A DNA stretch of 64,000 bases, from contig NC_067206.1 in the NCBI RefSeq assembly GCF_026262505.1, positions 27,109,896-27,173,895 on the forward strand, written 5' to 3'. Of this stretch, positions 49,701-58,867 are shown in pieces (position 1 is the stretch's first letter; each line of letters starts with the position of its first letter). The notes beneath the pieces are model-generated. The model saw only the letters and a program-made list of their open reading frames with translations. It searched no databases and had not been told where the DNA came from. Made by a program: the position numbers and the translations under genes. The stretch is from Trichomonas vaginalis G3 (lineage: Eukaryota; Parabasalia; Trichomonadida; Trichomonadidae).

Positions 49701-52667
49701 TTATCTAACGTAATTATTAAACCAATTCATGAAAATTTCACTGTCTTGACATTGAAACAGCGTATTAATGCCACTCATTGCAAGAAAGTGAGTAATTCCA
49801 TTTGCATTATTTGCAAGAATAGTAAATTCAGGCTGACCACATATAACATTACATTGAAAAACTCCTTTCTTTGTTGAAATGGATTTAAACAATCCAATCC
49901 AGTTCATTTTGTCACTTATATGAGTCAATGAACTTACCAATGTGAACACGAAAGAAGCAATATCTTGGTCCATTGAAGAAGCGCATTCAATCAAAAGAGT
50001 TGCGATTGCAGTTCTTATTTGTCGATCAGAAATCAATTCGACCAAAGACATTGACAACTCATTAAGTCCCGGATATCTTGGCGAATTGATTTCGAAACCT
50101 TCTGCAGTGTGATGAACAGTTACATCGTTCTTTGAATTCCTGTAATTTATTGTGAAATCGCTTTCTTCTGTTCCAACGAAACCTCTCATTCTCATGTAAT
50201 CATCTTCTTTGATGTATGTCTCGATGTAAGTGCGCATCTCGAGACACTGCTCCATTTTGATCCTGAAAGCTGCATGCGACAAAGGAATGGACTTGAATAA
50301 TCTCGGAAAACGTGACAGTGGCAATTTTAATTTTGTGCTTTGACCAATTGTTGGAACAACAACTGCGAAATCTCTCACAGACTTGAGTTGGATGTTCAAC
50401 GTCAAAGCTGTTGAAGGAGGCTTGGTGAATATCAATGAGAAACAGAGGTTGGGGTCAATGCTTGTTATCAACCATCCTCTTCTATTGAAAATTCTTCTGA
50501 ATTGAACTAACGAACTTAATCGTCTGGAAATAATTGCTCCAAACGATTCAGCGACAGAATATTTCAGAGGAAGAAGAGGGAAGTTGAGAGGAAATTGCGG
50601 GGTGAATGAGAAATTAGGGATTGGAGCAATTCCTGTTATGTCTTTGAACACGAGCGCGTAATTTCCAACTTTGTAATTATCATTGTTTTCCGCGAAACTC
50701 ATGTGCAAAGTCATTTGTGCAGCTCTGATTGAGAAATTCAAGTCATTGATGTACGTGATGTTATCTGGTTTGAGTTCGACACATGTACCTGTAACTCTGT
50801 TCAAATACAAGCCAATGAACTGTACAGAAGTTATCAAATACATGATGTACTCATCAAATCTCATCGTTATTTGTTGGCCAATGAAAACGATGCCGCCAAA
50901 CGATAAGAAAGGAAATGTTCTTCTGTCAACGTGTAATTTCCAACTGCCTGTCTTGTGGATCTTGAATTTCACGTACATGTGTGGATGAAACGTTGCGGCA
51001 ATCGAATTCTCGTTTCTGACAATGTTCAATGCTGTTCCTTTCATTTTTTCTTCAAGAGAAAGAAGCAAAATGGAAAACATAGAACTGTTAATGTGCTCAT
51101 TAACTTTTTGGAACTCTGTGACACCTTTGTTTTCAAATACAATTGATCGATAATTTTGAATGCGAAAACCGTTTTTATCGATCACTTTTACCAAAAATTT
51201 CTGAGGAAGTCTTGTTGCGATCAATTTGAAGTTCTGAGCGAACGAATACGAAACGCAGATGGACAAAGCGGCAGCCCTTGAAAGGTTCTGTATTGGAACA
51301 GGCGGAAGAGAGGCTTTCGGGTTCTGTGCAATGCGAATAACTCTGAATGACCAAAGATTCATGGCAAGAGCGCTGATTGAGTCGGCAACATCACGAGGAC
51401 CAAGTCTAAGAGCCTTTGCAAGATGAGCGACGTTGCCAGCAGGTAGAAATTCTGAGATGGTGGATGGACATCCTGTTTTTGAAGAGAAAGTGACACTTGT
51501 AACAGGGAATCCAGCGTATATAATCGAAATACGTCCGCACGTAACGTTCGTATTCGGAAATATTAAAGAGATTTTGAATAATGAAAAAGGAGAAAAAGCG
51601 AGGGATCTGCAAATCAAGAAATATATGTTGTGAATGTGAGTAAATATCATTGTATCGCGTAATTTCGTAAGAATTGATTGAACATCTGGATTCTTTCCAA
51701 TATTTATCGACAAAATCTTTCTGTTGAACTTCATTGGAGTATCGTTTGATGAACTAAAGTTACTTTCAGCAGTTTTAAGATTACTCGGGATCTCTAAAAC
51801 TGGAATTTTACTGATAATTTGGACATTTTCGTTACGAATGTAAACTCCGAAGGTACAACGAGAGCCATAGTATCCTAAAAACTGTATTAATATACAATCT
51901 TCGTGTCTTTTTAAAACAAAATTGAATTCATCTTGATATTTCAATAATAAGTTTGCAAAATGCGAATATTGACCGATTAAGTATATATGGTGTAATGAAA
52001 TATCGAGATCTTTCAGCTGTTCAAATAGTTTCAAGTCAAGTCTGATGTAAGGACTGATAGAATTTCGAATAAAATCTTTCTTTGAAGGAATTTCTTTCGG
52101 CCATAGAACGTCCACTCTTGTTATCTGTAAAAACTGACTAGAATCGATTTTAATCTGCAACATATATTCCTCATTTGGAAAAGCAAATTCGTTAATTGAA
52201 ACTTGTGTAAAATTACGAAGACGCCTAGAAGCAGGCTTTCGCATGAGTAACATAACATAGAATAAACGTATTTGTTCTTTAGATGGTTGAGGATTGAAGT
52301 TATATATCGATAAATCTGGCTTATATGTTTGAATTCTTTCGTTTTTATGTAATTGCTGAATCTGTTGTTGCGTTGACTTTAAGAATTTTTGAGTATTAAT
52401 CGAACCATCAGAATTCGTTTTATTAGATAATAAAAATCGATATATACTTTTGTTTTTTCGATACCATCTGAGGAGAGTTAAGTATCGAGCTAAAACTATT
52501 TGTGATTTGTACAGTTTTTCTGTAAGTTTTAGCTTAGATGAGTATGTTTTTGGAGAATTTACAAGAGAATTCAAAGAATTTTCTACGTAACTCAGTGCTC
52601 CAAAAAGCAACGTTCTCAGCTCAACTACCTCTCCAAGTGGAACATTGCTTGGATCGGATGGTATCAT
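49701..52667 (-). CDS. Mediator complex subunit 14 (MED14) homologue
   Basis: 988 residues, intact. The N-terminus carries the MED14 signature: VPLGEVVELRTLLFGALSYV, then a helical region ending in LARYLTLLRWYRKN, matching the conserved VPLxxLI...LxxLLxWxK pattern at the start of MED14/Rgr1. The rest is a long mixed alpha/beta protein without transmembrane segments, as in MED14, the central scaffold linking head, middle and tail of Mediator in RNA polymerase II transcription. The length is in the lower range for the family. Only the N-terminal part is recognisable by eye. The start follows a T-tract; the promoter holds a repeated TGTCACTTTT element. Confidence 0.75.
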   Translation of the reverse strand: MIPSDPSNVPLGEVVELRTLLFGALSYVENSLNSLVNSPKTYSSKLKLTEKLYKSQIVLARYLTLLRWYRKNKSIYRFLLSNKTNSDGSINTQKFLKSTQQQIQQLHKNERIQTYKPDLSIYNFNPQPSKEQIRLFYVMLLMRKPASRRLRNFTQVSINEFAFPNEEYMLQIKIDSSQFLQITRVDVLWPKEIPSKKDFIRNSISPYIRLDLKLFEQLKDLDISLHHIYLIGQYSHFANLLLKYQDEFNFVLKRHEDCILIQFLGYYGSRCTFGVYIRNENVQIISKIPVLEIPSNLKTAESNFSSSNDTPMKFNRKILSINIGKNPDVQSILTKLRDTMIFTHIHNIYFLICRSLAFSPFSLFKISLIFPNTNVTCGRISIIYAGFPVTSVTFSSKTGCPSTISEFLPAGNVAHLAKALRLGPRDVADSISALAMNLWSFRVIRIAQNPKASLPPVPIQNLSRAAALSICVSYSFAQNFKLIATRLPQKFLVKVIDKNGFRIQNYRSIVFENKGVTEFQKVNEHINSSMFSILLLSLEEKMKGTALNIVRNENSIAATFHPHMYVKFKIHKTGSWKLHVDRRTFPFLSFGGIVFIGQQITMRFDEYIMYLITSVQFIGLYLNRVTGTCVELKPDNITYINDLNFSIRAAQMTLHMSFAENNDNYKVGNYALVFKDITGIAPIPNFSFTPQFPLNFPLLPLKYSVAESFGAIISRRLSSLVQFRRIFNRRGWLITSIDPNLCFSLIFTKPPSTALTLNIQLKSVRDFAVVVPTIGQSTKLKLPLSRFPRLFKSIPLSHAAFRIKMEQCLEMRTYIETYIKEDDYMRMRGFVGTEESDFTINYRNSKNDVTVHHTAEGFEINSPRYPGLNELSMSLVELISDRQIRTAIATLLIECASSMDQDIASFVFTLVSSLTHISDKMNWIGLFKSISTKKGVFQCNVICGQPEFTILANNANGITHFLAMSGINTLFQCQDSEIFMNWFNNYVR

Positions 52668-52970
52668 AAAAAACAGAGGATGTTTTATTGTCGTCTGGAA
52701 AAAGTGACAAAATTATTATTGTCGTCTAAAAAGGTGACAAATTATTATTGTCGTCTGGAAAAGTGACAAAATTATCATTGTCGTCTAAAAAATAGATTTT
52801 TCAAGCATGTTTCGGTACCTAAATAAAGGAAGAACATCAATTCCATCTATGTATATAGTATGCAAACACGCATGATATATGGAGTAGCTCTTTATCTGGC
52901 TAAAAATCCTATTATTTGAAAATTCGCATTGTCGTCTAAAACCGCCAGACGACAATAATAATACCCCTAA
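52668..52970 (-). promoter_or_regulatory. Repeated element in the MED14 upstream region
   Basis: On the plus strand, ttattgtcgtctggaaaaag then tgacaaa recurs three times at about 52689, 52719 and 52753, with a partial copy at 52778, so the minus strand has repeated TGTCACTTTT strings followed by CCAGACGACAATAA. TCACTT fits the trichomonad initiator. A further inverted pair, attgtcgtct and agacgacaat, forms a short hairpin at about 52929-52957. The repeats may be multiple start or binding sites. Confidence 0.5.
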
Positions 52971-54503
52971 AAAACAAGACCAGAAAAAATTTTGAATGCC
53001 CCAAAAAATAAAAACAAAGAAAATTACTATCGTGTATTTTGTTCATCGGAGGTGACACTCAAATTTGTCTCCCAAGTTGAAAAATTTCTCCTACCAATAA
53101 TAAAATCTTAAAATTAATTTAATTTGATATTCAAAATATGCACGAAAACGTAAATAAATACGGATCTAGCTCTCACATATCTCTATTTTAAGCATTGATA
53201 AGTATTTCTACATTCTATTTTAAAAAATATTCAAATTTCACAATATTCTTTTCATTGATAATCTACATATTAACGAGAATGATATAACTTTTCATGTGTT
53301 TAGAAGTTCTTAGCTTTAGTACTGTATTGTTGAAAAAATTATTGAAGACTTTTTTCTTTTTGAGAAATTAATGCAATAACCAAAGAGGAATTGCATATGC
53401 TGCGCACTAAAATTATAGAAATGTCTCTAATTAGACACAAATAGAGATATTCGGAAATAAAAATTTGAAATTTTGATCAAAAACGCTATTTTCTAATCAT
53501 TTTTATTTTAACTATATATAAAGTATCTTTTTCTATAATTTATACTTGATGGTTTAAAAGACGTTTAGACTCAAAATTTTACTGCATTTCATGTGGTAAC
53601 TATGCTTTATCACTAACTACCTCCTTGTTTCAACCCTGAACAATATATTATACCTCCCAATGCAGGTATTACTCCAACAAAATTAGCAATTTGGCTATTG
53701 TCTAAAATTTTCTCAAAGAAAGAGGAGTAAAGTCCCATTTTTAGAATTCGAGCTATATTAGAATGCAACTTAGACAAAAGGTTACAGTTTCAATACACAT
53801 ATTCAAAAAATTTGCATTCGAAATTTAAGATAAAGTACAATTTCCAAAAAAGAGTATCGAATCAGTGCACAAATATGCATTTACATGCTTACACTAGCTT
53901 GCACTAGTATTAATAATTTTGAATTTAATTTTCAAATTATTCCCATACCTTTTGCAAAATTATTATGCTTATGGTTCTAAGAAAAAATAATTAGTAAAAA
54001 ATTTGTCTATGCATTCTGTATGATGCTACTAACTATATTAGCAGCATACCTAAAATCTTTTCAATATTTTTGAGGGAATTTGAATGGTACCGGTTGAGAG
54101 CTTTTTTAATTAAGGTACTATTTCGATAGAATTTGAATGATACCCCTTCAATTTTGTGAGGGACCCCCTTTCATTTTTTGAATAGGGTACCTTAAATGAA
54201 AAAAGACCTTAAATTCTTTCACTGAAAGCAGCGTATCTATAGAATTAAAACAAGATTTGATTATTTAAAGAGTTTTCTAATCTTTTTATATAATGCGGAA
54301 ACTTATATGAATGCTGTAGCAACTTGATAAGAAAATTGTCTATCATATATTCTTAATTAATGATAAACAATTAAAGTTTTGTGATGGACATTCAATACCT
54401 GACCATAATAAAACCAATTCTTTGAGAGTATATTTCGAGATTTTTTTATTAAGAAAAAGTTTAAGTTTGAAAACAAATAAACGCAATTCTTTACATGTAA
54501 TAA
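52971..54503. other. 1.5 kb AT-rich intergenic region
   Basis: No gene, RNA or clear repeat seen. Some lines near 54070-54200 contain repeated gaatttgaatg and ggtacc strings. Confidence 0.6.
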
Positions 54504-55601
54504 TTAGGTCTCCTTAACAGGAGGTGCCTCTCCAAATTCAGGATGATATTGAATAACTTCTTCCCAGAGTCTTCTTTTCAGGTCTCTGAGGTGTATTTTA
54601 TCTGTTTCAAATTCGAATTCTTCAAGAGGGAATGTTTCTGGTTCATCTGTTGGATCATGTAATGAATTTAAGAAAGGATGCTCCAAAGCCTCGTCAACAG
54701 TGATTCTCTTGCGTGGATCCCATGTAAGCATTCTATCAAGAAGGTCTAACTCTTCATCAATGTATAATTTACCTCTGAAAATTGTTTTCCATGCAACTTT
54801 CTTTTTCTCACCAAGACTTTGTACGTATTTCTTTGCGTTTTGAGCTGGACATTCTTCTAAATCTTGTTCTGAAGGAGATCCAATTAAATTCACAATTAAA
54901 GCAATCTGATCGAGAGTATTCTTACCCGGTAATAAAGGTCTTCTAAGAATCATTTCAGCAAGGATACAGCCAACGCTCCAAACATCAAGAGCAGGTCCAT
55001 AAGTATTATAATTCAAAAGAACTTCCGGAGGTCTGTAATATCTAGTGGCCACGTATTCAGAAAGGAAATCGCTATCATCGTTTAACTCGCTTACTCTGGC
55101 AAGACCGAAATCTGTAATCTTTAAATCACAGTTTGCGTTTACAAGAATATTAGCAGGTTTCAAGTCTCTATGGAGTACATTTGCGGAATGAATGTATTTA
55201 AGACCTCGAAGGATTTGATAAATGAAAAATCTATGATGTTCAACCGTAATAGGTTGATTACTACTAATAATACGATGCAAATCGGTTTCCATTAAATCCA
55301 TGATGATAATTAAGTAATTGAATTTGTTGTAGTCCGAAGGTGATGTGACATCAATTAAATTCGTTATATTGTCATGATTGAAATGCGAAAGTATGCACAC
55401 TTCACGAAGACATCTTTTTGCATCTAAAAGTGTATCAAAGATGTGTTCAACTTTTTTGATGGCAACCATCTTTTTAGTTTTCTTATCTTTTGCTGCAAAA
55501 ACAACTCCATATGCACCTCTTCCTAATCGACGTTTAATTTCATAACGCCCTTCGGTTACTTCTTCAAGTTCTGCTATGATATGCTTTGTATCTTCGTTCA
55601 T
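54504..55601 (-). CDS. MAP kinase (CMGC group) homologue
   Basis: 365 residues, intact. All protein kinase landmarks are present: glycine loop LGRGAYG (26-32), VAIKK lysine (49), Glu67, HRDLKPANIL (144-153), DFGLARV (164-170), then the CMGC-type RYYRPPEVLL and the MAPK-like closing TWDPRKRITVDEALEHPFL. The activation loop reads SEY (181-183) where ERK-type kinases have TEY, so the first phosphosite would be Ser. It phosphorylates proteins on Ser/Thr-Pro sites in signalling. A short acidic C-terminal extension follows. The N-terminus is short; ATG at 55601 is the only plausible start. Confidence 0.93.
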   Translation of the reverse strand: MNEDTKHIIAELEEVTEGRYEIKRRLGRGAYGVVFAAKDKKTKKMVAIKKVEHIFDTLLDAKRCLREVCILSHFNHDNITNLIDVTSPSDYNKFNYLIIIMDLMETDLHRIISSNQPITVEHHRFFIYQILRGLKYIHSANVLHRDLKPANILVNANCDLKITDFGLARVSELNDDSDFLSEYVATRYYRPPEVLLNYNTYGPALDVWSVGCILAEMILRRPLLPGKNTLDQIALIVNLIGSPSEQDLEECPAQNAKKYVQSLGEKKKVAWKTIFRGKLYIDEELDLLDRMLTWDPRKRITVDEALEHPFLNSLHDPTDEPETFPLEEFEFETDKIHLRDLKRRLWEEVIQYHPEFGEAPPVKET

Positions 55602-55831
55602 TAGCTGTCAACGGTTATTGTAAATTTTATAGGATGTAAGAAAAGTTGAGGCATTTATATTTGATATTTTGACGAAAAACAAATAATAGAGTTATATTTC
55701 ATCTTCAAAATGTTAAATTTTGAAACGTTATTGTCCAAATCAAATTTTCCTTGAGTTTTGAACCTAAAAAACAAGAATAATCATTAAAATATACGAACAT
55801 ATATATTTTCACACGTTTTTACAGTTAGATT

Positions 55832-56994
55832 ATTCATTTTTCTAAATTTCCATTCAAACAAGGGTTTCGTTTTAAATATTATCATATAGTTTAGACGACA
55901 ATCTACATTACCAAAGTAAAGTAAATGAAAGTAGAGACTCAAAGACATATATATTCGATTACCCATGCCCCTTAAATTATGATTGTACAGATTATGTCAT
56001 TAAATTTCACCCAGGAATATATAAATTTGAGCTTTATGGAGCTTCAGGAGGTGCAAATGAGGGACTTATGTCTTCATTCATAGATAGTAATGGTAATTGC
56101 ATCAACGATGCTATTGTTGAGATATATCATGGAAACACAAAATGCAACAAAGTTGGAAGTCGTGGTGGTGCTGGAGGCTATATTTCAGGCATAATCAAGC
56201 TTTCACACCGATTAATCGCTTATGCGACGATAGGTGGAAAGGGAACAGTTAAATTCGCAAGTGGAACTAAAATAATGAAAGGTGGCTATGGAGGTGGGGG
56301 CTCTGCATCTAATTATAATCCTGAACAATATTCTCAAGATTTTGGAAGTGGTGGAGGTCAAACTGCTGTTAAATTTCTGGCAAATGACCTTTGGCATCGC
56401 GTGATTGTGAGCGGCGCTGGAGGCGGGTCAGATAACGGCTTTACTAAAGATACAATGGAAGATGATGGATCAGGAGGCTCTGGAGGTGGTGTTACCGCTC
56501 AAGGTTATTGGGTTAATGGGATCCTGAACTCTGAAAGATTAGCAAATTCAACATTTGGCTTTACATTTGGATATGGCGAATCAGCTCAACAATTTGGGTC
56601 TCAAAGCCAATATGGAGTCCGCCAACCGGTTGGGGATACAGATAAACCTGGTGCAGGAAGTGGTTGGTTTGGTGGATTTGCTGGGCACAATGAAAATGGG
56701 GGTGCAGGAGGGGGAAGCTCTTGGGCACTCTCTGCTGATGCAATAATCCCACCTGGCAATATTCCTGCAAAAGGGAGTTATTACAACGAATCCGAAAGTC
56801 ATCCTTACTACTTCAGCTTGAATGATGGATATGTTTTCAGTGATGTTAAATCAATTCCGGGTATCTGGGAAGGAAATGGTAGACTAGTAATAACTATTCT
56901 CGACTCCATTATATATCCATCTTTGACTTTGAGCTGTATGCACATTTCATATTCTGTTTTGTTTATCATCTTGATCGAATCTAATTCAAACTAA
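55832..56994 (+). CDS. Glycine-rich protein (Gly_rich family), start codon not visible
   Basis: Open from just after a TAG at about 55829 with no ATG until 56068, yet the reading before that ATG is clearly coding and typical of the family (YIFDYPC, CTDYVIKFHPGIYKFELYGASG). The gene is thus either 5'-truncated or has lost its start. The Gly_rich domain covers most of the protein: GGAGGYISG, GGYGGGGSA, IVSGAGGGSDNG, GGAGGGSSWALS and the closing GNGRLVITILD. The last 25 residues are hydrophobic, a possible C-terminal membrane anchor. Trichomonads have large surface or secreted families of this type. A translation start at 56068 would lose the first strands. Confidence 0.75.
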
Positions 56995-57071
56995 AAATAA
57001 TATATTAAAGAGTTTTTTTTCTCCTCATAATTCTTTGAGTTCCTGTTAATAATAATAATGATTAAAAAAAC

Positions 57072-57144
57072 GCTATCCTGGGGACTCGAACCCCAAACCC
57101 TTGGATTAAAAGTCCAAAGCTCTATCCTGTTGAGCTAGGAAAGC
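57072..57144 (-). tRNA. tRNA-Lys (TTT)
   Basis: 73 nt on the minus strand: acceptor GCTTTCC with GGATAGC (one T-T mismatch at the fourth pair), D arm with AGCTCAACAGGATAGAGC, anticodon stem-loop TTGGACTTTTAATCCAA giving anticodon TTT, T arm TGGGGTTCGAGTCCCCA. No CCA encoded. It is followed by a run of seven T, a pol III terminator. Identical to the copy at 57455. Confidence 0.95.
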
Positions 57145-57211
57145 TTCACGATTTTTGACCTGAATTAGTAACTATCATATTTGAAATGCACTTTTCATAA
57201 CTTTTATATCG

Positions 57212-57304
57212 TATTTCTTCAGTTTGAATGATGGGTATCCATACGTTTGGGCTGGCAATGGAAGGCTTGTAATCACCGTCCTAGATACTAGCTTTTACTC
57301 ATAA
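57212..57304 (+). pseudogene. 3'-end fragment of a second glycine-rich gene
   Basis: 30 codons (YFFSLNDGYPYVWAGNGRLV, then ITVLD) and a stop, matching the C-terminal end of the 56994 gene but not identical to it. It lies between the two tRNA-Lys genes, so a unit of glycine-rich 3' end plus tRNA is present twice in tandem. Confidence 0.8.
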
Positions 57305-57454
57305 TGTCCTTTTATTAATCATATAATAATTTTATTATTGGACTATTATGTTTTGGCTTTCGAAACAAATGTCGAATAAATAACTATAATTATTCATCTT
57401 AGTATCTCTATCCAAAATATTTGGAACAATCGAAAAAAATAATATATAAAAAAC

Positions 57455-57527
57455 GCTATCCTGGGGACTCGAACCCCAAACCCTTGGATTAAAAGTCCAA
57501 AGCTCTATCCTGTTGAGCTAGGAAAGC
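57455..57527 (-). tRNA. tRNA-Lys (TTT), second copy
   Basis: Identical 73-nt sequence to the tRNA at 57072, including the T-T mismatch in the acceptor stem. Followed on the minus strand by six T as terminator. 5' flank differs after a few bases. Confidence 0.95.
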
Positions 57528-57739
57528 TTTACATTTCATTAAGTCTTTCAGTATTTGTAATAATTAAATAGCGCTTTTTACAAATGAATTGACAAATTTA
57601 TCCTAAGAACACTATTCCGATGTATACTATAGTTTGTTTTTTGCTTTGTTCTCAATTCGTTGATTAAACCAAAAAATTATAAAATTATAAACAATATTTA
57701 TACCAATTACACAAGTATCTTTAACCTTAACACAGTCAT

Positions 57740-58750
57740 CTATTTATGAACAAAATTATTGCTGACATAAGCTAACTCAGCATCATTATCTCCACATACT
57801 CTGAGTGTATATGAATAAATATCAGCACATATTTCGCATTCATCTAATATATTATAAATTAACTCGGGCATTTCATTGTTGATCTTTTCAATTTTGACAT
57901 CGCCATAATCAATCATATTATTTCCTTCAGCTCTTGACTGTATGATAGCATTTGAAAACTCAGATCTATATGTTCCTATGAATGTTCTACAATTTATTAA
58001 ATTAAAGAATGAATCTTTTCCATGTAGCATAAAAGTACACTTTGGATACTTCTTTTTGAGCTTCTTAAGGAGTTTAGGTTCATTAGAAGTGAATAGCATA
58101 TCAGGATAGTTATCTTTATGAATGTTCAGATCATTAAATATTTTTTCAAAAGATTGGATGATGTTTGATACATCAGAGAGGTTCTTAAGTTTCTTAGATT
58201 TAAAAACTGTTATATCAATTCCATACAAAAATGTGGAATTATACTTTGTTCTCTCTCTAAGAATGAATTGATTTGCAATTTGATAAACTGCTCGAGAACC
58301 ATATTGTGATACTAATATGTTATGAAAATGCTTGTTACCATATAAAACAGCGATGTCCAAATAGTTCCTAATGAGGATATTTTTCGATGAATTTTTTGTG
58401 AAGAAATCAGAGGCTTTACATGTTAATTCTTTATCAACTCTAAGCCTATTAAAGTTGTTTTCATAAGATTTTGTCAACAAATATTGTTTCATATTAAAAT
58501 AATCTTGAGGTTGTTCTCCATTCTCAGGATATCTTAAATAGTCGACCTGAAATGGAAGATTTAAGAGCTGGGAAATTGTTATTGCGAATACCAAGTGATG
58601 AAACTGTTCTTCAATTGAAAGCCATCTCATTGATATAATAACAGAGCTTTTACTGTTCATGGATGCTTCTTTCATATCATGGTCTTTTGATTGTGCTGCT
58701 TGAATTTCTTCTTTACTCAACAACTCGAAGATAAAGAAAATTGAAAACAT
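57740..58750 (-). CDS. Possible secreted/ER glycosyltransferase-like protein
   Basis: The ATG at 58750 gives 336 residues; the frame is open 15 codons further up without an ATG. A short hydrophobic start (MFSIFFIFELL) could be a signal peptide or anchor. Two regions recall fucosyltransferase-like folds: an N-terminal MRWLSIEEQFHHLVFAITIS (a sugar-nucleotide loop is usual there) and C-terminal FIGTYRSEFSNAIIQSRAEG, similar to the FxGTxRSxFS motif of fucosyltransferase-like enzymes. The middle has an alternating alpha/beta pattern (DMLFTSNEPKLLKKLKKKYP). The function call is tentative. It is divergent from the 58868 gene with 117 bp between the starts. Confidence 0.4.
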   Translation of the reverse strand: MFSIFFIFELLSKEEIQAAQSKDHDMKEASMNSKSSVIISMRWLSIEEQFHHLVFAITISQLLNLPFQVDYLRYPENGEQPQDYFNMKQYLLTKSYENNFNRLRVDKELTCKASDFFTKNSSKNILIRNYLDIAVLYGNKHFHNILVSQYGSRAVYQIANQFILRERTKYNSTFLYGIDITVFKSKKLKNLSDVSNIIQSFEKIFNDLNIHKDNYPDMLFTSNEPKLLKKLKKKYPKCTFMLHGKDSFFNLINCRTFIGTYRSEFSNAIIQSRAEGNNMIDYGDVKIEKINNEMPELIYNILDECEICADIYSYTLRVCGDNDAELAYVSNNFVHK

Positions 58751-58867
58751 TTTCCATTCCGCAATTATGATTTTAATTTGAATAAAACTAGTCAATACAA
58801 TGAGAGTCTCAAATATGGAATTGACTATGATTTTCTAATTTGACATTTTTTTATAAATTCTTTCAAA

